Part shown: positions 34,860 through 42,525 of the stretch, piece after piece
Numbering within the stretch: position 1 is the stretch's first letter
Layout: each line of letters starts with the position of its first letter
NCBI GenBank assembly: GCA_948956705.1
Contig: CARCZS010000009.1
Span: 37,586-86,676 of the forward strand
Direction of reading: 5' to 3'
From: an uncultured Phocaeicola sp.
Lineage (GTDB): Bacteria > Bacteroidota > Bacteroidia > Bacteroidales > Bacteroidaceae
Length of the DNA: 49,091 nt
Notes under the pieces: generated by a model
Told to the model about the DNA's origin: nothing
The model's database searches: none
What the model saw: only the letters and a program-made list of their open reading frames with translations
Translations under genes and position numbers: made by a program

Positions 34860-37484
34860 TCAGAATCGGATATTGATTTCAGCTCCGTAATACAGTTCCG
34901 GATTCAATATGGAGTATTGCTGTGTGCTGTTTCTGTATCGTTTCGGATTTGATTGTGTCAGGTTGTTGGCACAAAAGGCAACGGACACATGACGTCCTAT
35001 TTCTTTGGTAATTCGCAGATTCAATAAGAAATAGGGCCCGAAAGAGTCTTCCTGGAAAGCCGTTAAGGTATTTGTTGACATAATCAAATCTGAAAAACGG
35101 CTGTCTGTCTCCATTTCTGCGGTAAAAGGATAAAGGCTGCCGCTTGCATCCATATAGTAGACCGGATTTAACCGTTTCTGATGTTCGATGTCGGTCATGG
35201 CATCCCCTTCGATGCGATTGCCATTGGCATCGGTGAGGTAAACCGGATTGTTGTATCGGCTTTCCATGCTTTTCTTTTGCTTGTCCATCCATACGGCTTG
35301 CAGTGTCAGGCTGGCAATGAGTCCGATGCGGGGTAGTTGAGTGATGCATTGAAACCGAGTGTTGAACTGTTCCCACACTTGCAAGTTGTCGGTATAAGAA
35401 GATGATTCATAGATGCCTACATAGGGATAAGGCTTTCCATTGACTTCTATTTGGGGATGAAAGGCAGAAAGAGTTGTATTCTTTTCCTTCATGTTCATAT
35501 AATTGCCGCTGATGAGCAATGAAGAATGTAAAGGACGGCATCGGATGGGACCGATGGTATACTCCACACCTTGCTTCTTTTGTTCTATGCCGTTTTGCGG
35601 CTGTTGGTAAGTAGCAAAGGAAGATAGGTTGGTATAGCCCAGTGTCTCTCCGTGATTAACGACACCGTCGGGAGTCAGTTCGGGCTGTTCTCCTTTACCA
35701 ATCAGAGTATTATAACGGTGGTAGCTGAACGGATCGGCTTGCAGTGTAGTACAATATCCGTTTTTCAGATGCTCGTTATACCATACAATATCGGTGGTGA
35801 TATCTGCTATTCGGAAGTTGATGCCCATTTCAAACTTACGGTTCACGGGAAAAGTCAAATCAGGATTGAAGGTGCGGCCGGTGGCGTAAGTGTGCATGAC
35901 AGCCATCCGATAATTATTTTCCGTGTCATTATATGTGAAGCTGTTTTTATCAGTATAAGAGATATCGGGATACAGATAGGGCAATACCGGCATTTTGTGC
36001 ATCAGCCCCCAACCCAGTCGGAGGCTGAGGTACTGAATGAAAGAGTTGTCGTTGTTGTCCATCAATATTTGTTTAAGATTGATGCGCGGATCGGCTATGG
36101 GACGGGGGTGCAATGCGCGAGTGTGTAACTTAATTATGCGCAGGCCGGTTTCCAATTCGGTCTGCATTTCTCCGGTGCGTACGACGATGCGGTTTTCGGC
36201 AAAAGCAGAATAATGATACACAAAAGGGATGTCACGATAAGAACGGGTTCGTATTCCTATCATGTTGAGGGGAGGATTTGAAGGATTAAAACTGATTCCC
36301 TTTCCCCAGTTACCTTCCATGTCGGCTTCCACTCCTAAAAGAAAATACTCGTAGACTTGCTCACTTAATGCTTTTCTCAGATTGGCGATGAGGGAGGCGT
36401 GGGTGGTCAGTGGTTCTCCTTCTATAGAAAGGGGAGCAAAATAATTAGGCGGTAAGAAGCTTCCTTCATGTTCTCCCGGCAGTGTGGTGTAGGTAGTGAC
36501 TTGTTGCGTGCCAGAATAATAGGTGTTTGACTCGTTCTTCTGTCTGCCGTAACTCATTCCTGCCCGATATTCCAGACTGGAGAGCCAAGGCTTCATTACC
36601 TTCCATTGTCCGTTGGCCGAAAAAGAGAATCCTTGATTGGTGTATCTTTGATATTCACCGTCCACACTGTTGTTTCCTCTTTTATCATTATCTTTCATCC
36701 AATACCCGCGTAAGTCAACTCTCAATGTCGCCGACCGGAAGTCTTTGGCGTAAGCGGCTTGGATACCGATACGGTGAAAGGTTTCTTCCGGAATTTGCGG
36801 CGCCTCACGTGAGAATGCATAGTCACCTCCTATATATAATGAGCCTCCGTTGCTGCCCAACCGAAATCCTTTCCCTGCGGATGCCAGTTTTTCTGTTGCA
36901 GTGAATCGCATGGATGCGCTGAAAGGCTGAATTCCGACTTTGGATTTGACCAAAACCATTCCACTGGTTACGTCTCCGTAGCGGGCAGAAGGAATACCCC
37001 GTATCACTTCAACCGACTCGACGGAAGTGGGAGAGATGGAGCGCACATCAAAGCCCGAGAGTACTGTGGAATTATAAATTCCTCTTCTTCCTTCCAATCC
37101 CATCTGCTGCATATTCATATTATTATTCAGGCGCATTCCGTCTACCAAAATGGCCGTTCCCAATGCATTTGTTGTATTGTCATAAGAAGCGCTACGGATG
37201 GTGAAGCCGGCAGGAATGTTCAGATTAGGGTTGCGTGTTGTCACTCCCGGCAATAACTGTGTCAGGCCGGATAAATCCGTAGCCTGAATATGCCGGATAG
37301 CATCTTGTCCGATAATGGAACGGGAACCCGGCGTGTCCGGTTGGGAAGCCGTGACAATTACTTCCTTTAATTGTATGTGGCGAAGAGTATCTACATCCGG
37401 CCTCTGCTTCTGTCCGTGGCAATGAAGCGAACAAAGAAGCAGTATCATAATGACAAATGTACTTGTATAATTGATGTAGCTCAT
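34860..37484 (-). CDS. TonB-dependent outer-membrane receptor
   Basis: A protein of 874 residues with a signal peptide (MILLLCSLHCHGQ). A short linker holds LKEVIVTASQP, which resembles a TonB-box region. The plug domain covers about 50-200 (LTQLLPGVTTRNPNLNIPAGFTIRS, then VESVEVIRGIPSARYGDVTSG). The ~670-residue barrel ends in GAEINIRF, a good outer-membrane terminal strand. There is no N-terminal CarboxypepD domain and no SusD gene nearby, so it is not a glycan SusC system; siderophore, haem or metal uptake is more typical of this layout. It is the first gene of the minus-strand cluster and divergent from an AraC-type regulator. Confidence 0.92.
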   Translation of the reverse strand: MSYINYTSTFVIMILLLCSLHCHGQKQRPDVDTLRHIQLKEVIVTASQPDTPGSRSIIGQDAIRHIQATDLSGLTQLLPGVTTRNPNLNIPAGFTIRSASYDNTTNALGTAILVDGMRLNNNMNMQQMGLEGRRGIYNSTVLSGFDVRSISPTSVESVEVIRGIPSARYGDVTSGMVLVKSKVGIQPFSASMRFTATEKLASAGKGFRLGSNGGSLYIGGDYAFSREAPQIPEETFHRIGIQAAYAKDFRSATLRVDLRGYWMKDNDKRGNNSVDGEYQRYTNQGFSFSANGQWKVMKPWLSSLEYRAGMSYGRQKNESNTYYSGTQQVTTYTTLPGEHEGSFLPPNYFAPLSIEGEPLTTHASLIANLRKALSEQVYEYFLLGVEADMEGNWGKGISFNPSNPPLNMIGIRTRSYRDIPFVYHYSAFAENRIVVRTGEMQTELETGLRIIKLHTRALHPRPIADPRINLKQILMDNNDNSFIQYLSLRLGWGLMHKMPVLPYLYPDISYTDKNSFTYNDTENNYRMAVMHTYATGRTFNPDLTFPVNRKFEMGINFRIADITTDIVWYNEHLKNGYCTTLQADPFSYHRYNTLIGKGEQPELTPDGVVNHGETLGYTNLSSFATYQQPQNGIEQKKQGVEYTIGPIRCRPLHSSLLISGNYMNMKEKNTTLSAFHPQIEVNGKPYPYVGIYESSSYTDNLQVWEQFNTRFQCITQLPRIGLIASLTLQAVWMDKQKKSMESRYNNPVYLTDANGNRIEGDAMTDIEHQKRLNPVYYMDASGSLYPFTAEMETDSRFSDLIMSTNTLTAFQEDSFGPYFLLNLRITKEIGRHVSVAFCANNLTQSNPKRYRNSTQQYSILNPELYYGAEINIRF

Positions 37485-37502
37485 CGTTGTTTTATGGGAT
37501 TT

Positions 37503-37538
37503 CTTAAAATGTAGGGCATTTGCTCAAATGTTTTTAAG
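37503..37538. promoter_or_regulatory. Nested inverted repeats between the TonB receptor and the divergent AraC gene
   Basis: CATTTG (37517-37522) is paired with CAAATG (37525-37530) across 2 bp, and an outer pair CTTAAAA (37503-37509) / TTTTAAG (37532-37538) surrounds it. The location, 19-54 bp upstream of the receptor start, suits an operator. Confidence 0.4.
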
Positions 37539-37627
37539 CATGTACAAAGAAAACAATTTTATTTCATCTGTTCACTATCTGCTATTAAAAAAGTAAAGAG
37601 GGCTGCCGCGTTTTGGAGTTTTCTAAG

Positions 37628-37635
37628 TACATTTG
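37628..37635 (+). promoter_or_regulatory. Bacteroides -7 promoter element for the AraC-type membrane regulator
   Basis: TACATTTG lies 13 bp before the ATG at 37649. Transcription would start near 37642, leaving almost no leader. This supports the internal ATG rather than the TTG at 37613. Confidence 0.5.
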
Positions 37636-37648
37636 CAGGTACAATAAC

Positions 37649-38413
37649 ATGACTATGCTGCTATTTATATTAAAAACATTAAGTTTCTGTCTTTCATTAT
37701 TTGCCTGGCTCTTATTAAGCGTGGCAGGTGTGTCCTTGATATGGGAATCCCGGCTGGTAAAAAAGAATTCAATTCGCCCTTTGTCACTCATTATAATCAT
37801 GTGGGGCATTCTTTCTTATAATATATGTTCTGACAATTATCTGTTTCTGGCGGTTTACCGCTATTCTGAGTTCTTGTTTTATCTTTGTCTGATTACCGTT
37901 TACTTGATTTGTGCTTTAATAGCGAGCTATATAATGGGAAAAACTTTCCTGTACAGACTCCTTATGCATAAATTGAGAGGCTATGTTTCACCTCAAATCG
38001 TCCGTCTCCCTATTGAAATTGCAAGCGGAAACAATGCTTTTGATAATCGGCAGAGAATGGAGAACGTGCATTTTACTTCCGATATGAAAAAGAGAATACA
38101 CGATGTATTGGATAATCCGAATTTGTTACAGGAACGGAATATTACAATGGAGAAAACGGCCAATCTGATTGGAGTGAATGTCTTTTATTTGAGAACTTAT
38201 CTGAATTACCATCTGCAAACTACTCTTGCTAAATATCTCAGGGATAAGAGACTTGATTATGCCGAACAATTGTTGCTGGGAACTGATAAGTCCGTTGCTG
38301 AGATTGCAACGATGACAGGCTTTGAATCGGATGCCAAGTTCTTCGAGGCGTTTAAGGCACGTCATCAAAGCACTCCTTTGGCATGGAGAAAGAGCAAAAG
38401 CTCTCTTGAATAA
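37649..38413 (+). CDS. AraC-family regulator with N-terminal membrane domain
   Basis: A protein of 254 residues from the ATG at 37649; an upstream TTG frame at 37613 would overlap the promoter. Three to four hydrophobic helices occupy about residues 1-110 (LLFILKTLSFCLSLFAWLLLS; LSLIIIMWGILSYNI; YRYSEFLFYLCLITVYLICALIASYI). A linker follows, then an AraC HTH at about 155-254 with MEKTANLIGVNVFYLRTYLN and VAEIATMTGFESDAKFFEAF. It probably senses a membrane or envelope signal and regulates the divergent TonB receptor cluster. This kind of short membrane-AraC fusion is common in Bacteroides. Confidence 0.87.
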   Translation: MTMLLFILKTLSFCLSLFAWLLLSVAGVSLIWESRLVKKNSIRPLSLIIIMWGILSYNICSDNYLFLAVYRYSEFLFYLCLITVYLICALIASYIMGKTFLYRLLMHKLRGYVSPQIVRLPIEIASGNNAFDNRQRMENVHFTSDMKKRIHDVLDNPNLLQERNITMEKTANLIGVNVFYLRTYLNYHLQTTLAKYLRDKRLDYAEQLLLGTDKSVAEIATMTGFESDAKFFEAFKARHQSTPLAWRKSKSSLE

Positions 38414-38508
38414 TATAAATCATCAGAGAAATATTATATTATCAGACAAGAAATAATCGATGAAATGGGGCAATATTATAAATGTTCTTATCATTCTCGA
38501 TTTGGGTA

Positions 38509-38538
38509 TTTGATAAACTTTCATTCTGTCTACCTTTG
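38509..38538 (+). promoter_or_regulatory. Strong promoter in the 38.4-38.9 kb gap
   Basis: TTTG at 38509-38512, 18 bp spacing, TACCTTTG at 38531-38538. It starts a unit that ends at the terminator at 38824-38866 and contains no recognised gene. Confidence 0.7.
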
Positions 38539-38542
38539 CAAT

Positions 38543-38734
38543 ATGAATAAAACACCAATGGTGTTATTGCAAATGACGAGACTTTATCACCAGTTATTTA
38601 AGATTGGTTTGTTAATTAAGATGAGGAATAGAGGGATATGGCTAGTATGCCACTCATTTAAAAATAAAAGGTCGAATCGTGATAAAGTTGTAGAGAAAAC
38701 AAGTCCTCTACAAAAGTTGAGGGTCTCAATGTGA
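38543..38734 (+). CDS. Possible 63-residue basic protein (or part of a small RNA)
   Basis: The frame starts with MNKTPMVLLQMTRLYHQLFK and continues as a strongly basic peptide (many K and R) to the stop at 38734. It lies right behind a strong promoter. The first ATG (38543) falls before the expected transcription start, so an internal ATG at 38558 or 38573 would have to be used. The transcript, about 38545-38866, also contains a hairpin AACACC/GGTGTT near its 5' end. I recognise no family. The region may equally be a ~320-nt non-coding RNA. Confidence 0.3.
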   Translation: MNKTPMVLLQMTRLYHQLFKIGLLIKMRNRGIWLVCHSFKNKRSNRDKVVEKTSPLQKLRVSM

Positions 38735-38823
38735 GGAATATGAAATAGAGATGAATGATGTCTCTATGGATAAGATTTATTTCTTTATATCGCGTATTTG
38801 GAATAGACCTTACATTAAAGAGT

Positions 38824-38866
38824 GCCGGAAAGAAAATGCCATTTTCTTTCCGGTATTATTTTTCTG
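38824..38866. terminator. Terminator at the end of the 38.5-kb unit
   Basis: A near-perfect inverted repeat, CCGGAAAGAAAATG (38825-38838) with 38840-38853, is followed by TATTATTTTT on the plus strand. It overlaps the end of the convergent GNAT gene, so it may serve both strands. Confidence 0.8.
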
Positions 38867-39353
38867 ATACACTTTTCTGATATGCGATACGTTGGGTACC
38901 GTTATGTGTATAGATAATGCCACATTCTTCAAAACCGTTTTTCTTCAAGATATTCTGCATCACATAATTGTCATAATGTGTGTCTACACGTATATTATGA
39001 TGTTGCTCGAAGCACCATCGGATGCATTTGTCTGCAATTCCTTTTTCTTTCCCATTGGCAGCCATACGGTGAATTACACCATAGGGGGCCTCATTCAGCC
39101 ACTTGCCATTATCGATAACCGTATAGGTAGGATCTTCTCCGGTAATAAAACAGAAGGTGCCTACAATTTCTCCCTGCTCATTCTCGCACACATAGCTGTG
39201 GCCGTCGGCTATTTCCTGCTGAATGTATTCTTCAGAAGGATAACCGTTAATCCATTGATTGGGGTTGCCATGTTCCTTCATAAATTGGCGGGCGTAGTCA
39301 TATATGGCCATTATCGGCTTCAGGTCATTGAAGGTTGTTTGTCTGATTTTCAT
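38856..39353 (-). CDS. GNAT-family N-acetyltransferase
   Basis: A protein of 165 residues with the GNAT order: an N-terminal strand-helix (MKIRQTTFNDLKPIMAIYDYAR), a central strand pair with GEIVGTFCFI, the acetyl-CoA loop region (IHRMAANGKEKGIADKCIRWC, where R/Q-x-x-G-x-G/A is degenerate) and the C-terminal N-x-x-x-x-x-ILKKNGFEECGI. It would transfer acetyl from acetyl-CoA to an unknown amine in the cytoplasm. It is the downstream gene of a pair of GNAT genes 29 bp apart. Confidence 0.88.
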   Translation of the reverse strand: MKIRQTTFNDLKPIMAIYDYARQFMKEHGNPNQWINGYPSEEYIQQEIADGHSYVCENEQGEIVGTFCFITGEDPTYTVIDNGKWLNEAPYGVIHRMAANGKEKGIADKCIRWCFEQHHNIRVDTHYDNYVMQNILKKNGFEECGIIYTHNGTQRIAYQKSVSEK

Positions 39354-39382
39354 ATTGGGTTGGGCTTACTATCGTGTTAAGA

Positions 39383-39811
39383 TTAGAAATTCATTTTATA
39401 TACGTTGGTCTCTTTCTGTTCAAACCCTATTGACTGATACAGCTTGTTGGCGGCTGTTCGTTTGGGGTTGGAAGTCAGCATCAGTACAAGGATGCCTTGT
39501 GATTTTACGAAATCGATGGCATGGCGGACTAAAATCTTGCTGAGTCCTTTTCCGCGATAAGTTGTATCCAGTACTACATCTTCTATCCATGCTTTTCCAC
39601 CGGTGGGAGTATAATAAATGCCGATAGTCAACATTCCTGCGATTACTTGATCTTCTAAAAGGAAAAACAGGTGACTGTTTTCCGAGGTGAGTGTCTGCTT
39701 GAAAGCTTCTTCTGTAAGTGTGATGGAGCGGGTGGTCAGTTGAGTCAGAAACTTCCGGGTAGCTTCCAGATACTCGGGCTTATATTCGAGTATTTCGATG
39801 ATTTGAGTCAT
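39383..39811 (-). CDS. GNAT-family N-acetyltransferase
   Basis: A protein of 142 residues. The acetyl-CoA pyrophosphate loop is complete (VVLDTTYRGKGLSKILVRHAI, R-G-K-G-L), and the C-terminal motif is TSNPKRTAANKLYQSIGFEQKETNVYKM. These are clear GNAT signatures. The substrate is unknown. It lies 49 bp after the radical SAM gene on the same strand and may be co-transcribed with it and the next GNAT gene. Confidence 0.9.
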   Translation of the reverse strand: MTQIIEILEYKPEYLEATRKFLTQLTTRSITLTEEAFKQTLTSENSHLFFLLEDQVIAGMLTIGIYYTPTGGKAWIEDVVLDTTYRGKGLSKILVRHAIDFVKSQGILVLMLTSNPKRTAANKLYQSIGFEQKETNVYKMNF

Positions 39812-39860
39812 AAATAAATTGGTTTTAAGTTTCTAATATAATAATAAGGTGAAGTCCGGT

Positions 39861-41498
39861 TTATGTCCGAGCTTTGAAAACCGGTGCGATTTTTTGTATT
39901 TCCGATTCGAAGCCGAACCAGTAGCCATGTTCTGTGTCAGTATCTGCAGGCAGAAAGCAAAGACGCAATTCAGGTTTATAATAACCATAAAGCACTTCCC
40001 AATGTTCAGGCGGGGTCTGCCGTTTGGTCTTTACATGCTCTGCCGGCAGCTTCTTGAGTGACATGCCTGCCTCTATCCATGCAATGGAAGCCTGTGTCTG
40101 ATAGCTTGGATAGTATTGTTTGCAATATTCATAAAGCACCAACCCCCGTCTTTCCAAACTCATAGGTTGGTCAATGAGATTGGCTTCCGTCATGTAGGCC
40201 AGAAACTTATATAAAAAAGTCCTGTCGTTTACGATGAGTTCCCGTGTCAGGGATTGCCATGCGGGGGTATTGTAAAAGGCATCGAGTAAGCGGGACAGTT
40301 GGCGTGCTGTCTGCAATTCTCCGACGCTGATTTCTTTCGTTTGTAGTACTTCGTAAGGCGGGAGAGGGGAGTAGCGGATTCCCAACTCGTTTGCCTGACG
40401 GCGCATTTCTGTTCCGGGCAATAGCTTCAGAGATTCCAATTGGATTTCTCCGGCACAGTATCCGGCGAGGGTGTATACATCTTCGAATATTTCATCCAGA
40501 TGATAAAGCGGTAGTCCCGCAATCAGGTCGGCATGAGTTTCCATATTGGAGAGTGAACAAAGGAAGGTCAGTCCTTCCAGTGCATCGGAGAGTTTTCCCA
40601 TTCTCCGGCTTGTCTCCAGAACGGGTGCACGCAGACTTTGAATGCCGGCTTCCAGGTGGAGAAGTCCTGCGGGCAATTGTTTTAACTCTTCTTTCAACTC
40701 TTCCGATAACAATGCGGGATGAATTTCCAGATGGAAGCGGATGTCGGGCGAGAACTCCAGGAAGAGGCGAAGAAGTTCTTTGGCACGGCGCGGATTATAG
40801 TTGAAGGTACGGTCGAGCACACGTACATTCTTGATGCCATGACTGTGAATGATTTGCAATCTGTGCCGTATGCTTTCGATGGATAGTGTGCGAACAGGCT
40901 TTTCTCCTCCGCTTACACAAAAGGCGCAGGTGTTGAAGCATCCGCGTGTGGTCTCCAATTGTACGAAAGGTTTGCTCCAATTGAAGAAGCGGCTTTCTTC
41001 AGGGGGGACAAGGTCGGAAAAATGAAGTACGCGTGCTAAGCCATTGTCTTTATATTCCTTCTGGGGAGTCAGATAGCAGAGTCCCGGGATACTTTCCCAC
41101 TTCTCGGGTTGCTCCCGACAGGCCAGCCATTGCGGAAATGCTTCTTCTCCTTCTCCTCTGAACACACAGTCGACAAAAGGATTCTTACGCAAGAACTCTT
41201 CATTATCTCCCAAAAACTCAGGGCCTCCCAAGATGAGACAAGCCTCTGGAAGCAATGCTTTGACACGAGATGTGATATGCATCAGTTGTTCGTGATTGAA
41301 CAACCAAGTGGTGGCTGCAAGTATGTCGGGCCGGCGGCGGTAGATTTCATCGACAATCATCCCTACATTTTCATTAATGGTAGCAGATACTATATCCCAT
41401 TCCACAGAGGTGTCCGAAGCTATCTGTGCATGCAAGGCGGGAAGTGCCAGCGAGGAGTGAGCATACGAGCTGTTGAGGTCTATCCAGAGAATCTTCAT
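39861..41498 (-). CDS. B12-binding-domain radical SAM protein (DUF4080-like)
   Basis: A protein of 545 residues. The N-terminal ~130 residues are a Rossmann-like cobalamin-binding type domain (KILWIDLNSSYAHSSLALPAL, LILGGPEFLGD, CVFRGEGEEAFP); the D-x-H-x-x-G motif that binds cobalamin is not obvious. The radical SAM core has C187-x3-C191-x2-C194 (GCFNTCAFC). The C-terminus (about 370-545) resembles DUF4080. The reaction is unknown; members of this group resemble tRNA or anaerobic methylthio/methyl transferases. Promoter box TATCTTTG on the minus strand at 41521-41528. Confidence 0.85.
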   Translation of the reverse strand: MKILWIDLNSSYAHSSLALPALHAQIASDTSVEWDIVSATINENVGMIVDEIYRRRPDILAATTWLFNHEQLMHITSRVKALLPEACLILGGPEFLGDNEEFLRKNPFVDCVFRGEGEEAFPQWLACREQPEKWESIPGLCYLTPQKEYKDNGLARVLHFSDLVPPEESRFFNWSKPFVQLETTRGCFNTCAFCVSGGEKPVRTLSIESIRHRLQIIHSHGIKNVRVLDRTFNYNPRRAKELLRLFLEFSPDIRFHLEIHPALLSEELKEELKQLPAGLLHLEAGIQSLRAPVLETSRRMGKLSDALEGLTFLCSLSNMETHADLIAGLPLYHLDEIFEDVYTLAGYCAGEIQLESLKLLPGTEMRRQANELGIRYSPLPPYEVLQTKEISVGELQTARQLSRLLDAFYNTPAWQSLTRELIVNDRTFLYKFLAYMTEANLIDQPMSLERRGLVLYEYCKQYYPSYQTQASIAWIEAGMSLKKLPAEHVKTKRQTPPEHWEVLYGYYKPELRLCFLPADTDTEHGYWFGFESEIQKIAPVFKART

Positions 41499-41520
41499 GT
41501 TTAATATTGTTTTCAGTTTG

Positions 41521-41528
41521 CAAAGATA
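41521..41528 (-). promoter_or_regulatory. Bacteroides -7 promoter element for the radical SAM gene
   Basis: TATCTTTG on the minus strand, 22 bp upstream of the start codon at 41498. The -33 element is not clear. Confidence 0.55.
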
Positions 41529-41572
41529 GCTCTTTTTTTATATCTTGCCTGCGTTTTTAAACAGATACCGTT

Positions 41573-42055
41573 ATGATTAGAAGGGTAGAACTACAAGATG
41601 CGAAAGCTATTACGGCTATTTATAATGAATATGTCGCACACAGTGTGGTTACATTTGATATCGAACCAGTGAGGGAAGAGGATATGCGCTTCCGGATAGC
41701 TGAGATTTCGGCTCATTATCCTTATTTTGTTTATGAGTCGGACGGAAAGGTTATGGGGTATTGCTATGCTCATCCCTGGAAACAGCGTGTGGCCTACGGA
41801 CATACATTGGAAACGACTGTTTATCTTCTTCCCGATTGTGTCGGGAAAGGTATGGGAACCCAACTCATGACACGCTTGATAGAAGAATGTCGGAGGGAGG
41901 GGTATCATGCACTGATTGCTTGTCTGACGGAGCCGAATGAGGCCAGCACTTCTTTACACACTAAGTTGGGCTTTCAAAAAGTATCTCATTTTAAGGAAGT
42001 TGGACTGAAATTTGGTAGTTGGCTCGATGTCGGCGATTACGAGCTCATCTTATAG
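41573..42055 (+). CDS. GNAT acetyltransferase, phosphinothricin N-acetyltransferase-like
   Basis: A protein of 160 residues of the PAT/MddA type. It begins IRRVELQDAKAITAIYNEYV and carries the helix VTFDIEPVREEDMRFRI, the central GYCYAHPWKQRVAYGHTLETTVYL, the acetyl-CoA loop GKGMGTQLMTRLIEEC, and ends NEASTSLHTKLGFQKVSHFKEVG-x-KFG-x-WLDV. This last motif is diagnostic for the methionine sulfoximine/phosphinothricin acetyltransferase subgroup. The natural substrate is unknown. It is divergent from the radical SAM gene. Confidence 0.92.
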   Translation: MIRRVELQDAKAITAIYNEYVAHSVVTFDIEPVREEDMRFRIAEISAHYPYFVYESDGKVMGYCYAHPWKQRVAYGHTLETTVYLLPDCVGKGMGTQLMTRLIEECRREGYHALIACLTEPNEASTSLHTKLGFQKVSHFKEVGLKFGSWLDVGDYELIL

Positions 42056-42114
42056 CCTGTGAACATTTCCATCAAAAAAAAGGTTATAGCCATTAAAACT
42101 AAAAACAACTGACT

Positions 42115-42471
42115 ATGACTCAAATTAGTATTAAAAGGGTATATGAAGACTTTTCGCCCAACGATGGTTATCGGGTATTGGTCGACCGTCTTTGGCCCAG
42201 AGGAATGAAACGGGAACATCTGATATACGATTATTGGGCAAAAGAATTAACCCCTTCCAATGCTTTGCGTAAATGGTTTCATGCCGACGTAGAAAAAAGA
42301 TGGGGCGCCTTTGCCGATATGTACCAAAAAGAACTGGAACGCTCACCTGCCGTTAAAGCGTTCATTGATAGGATAAAACCTTATGAAAAGGTTACACTTC
42401 TATATGCTTCGAAGAATCAGGAGCAGAATCATGCGCGTGTACTGGCGCAATATTTAAGCACACTTTCTTAG
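42115..42471 (+). CDS. DUF488-family protein
   Basis: A protein of 118 residues of the YeaO/DUF488 type. It begins ISIKRVYEDFSPNDGYRVLVDRLWPRGM and carries the family hallmark VDRLWPRG, then WAKELTPSNALRKWFHAD and the C-terminal VTLLYASKNQEQNHARVL, where most members have TLLY-A-K-x5-N-x-A. Biochemical function is not established for the family. It lies 59 bp after the GNAT gene on the same strand and 54 bp before accC, which has its own promoter. Confidence 0.92.
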   Translation: MTQISIKRVYEDFSPNDGYRVLVDRLWPRGMKREHLIYDYWAKELTPSNALRKWFHADVEKRWGAFADMYQKELERSPAVKAFIDRIKPYEKVTLLYASKNQEQNHARVLAQYLSTLS

Positions 42472-42490
42472 TTTTTGTGCAGAAAAAAGC

Positions 42491-42498
42491 TAACTTTG
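42491..42498 (+). promoter_or_regulatory. Bacteroides -7 promoter element for the acyl-CoA carboxylase operon
   Basis: TAACTTTG lies 27 bp before the accC start codon. A TTTG at 42474-42477 is closer than the usual -33 spacing (13 bp), so the -33 part is uncertain. Confidence 0.6.
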
Positions 42499-42525
42499 CG
42501 ACCGTTTTAGGTAAAAAGAAGGATT

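Noticed and set aside
37613..37648. TTG start for the membrane AraC regulator
   Set aside because: It would precede the -7 box TACATTTG, so it would not be transcribed from it; the ATG at 37649 is preferred.
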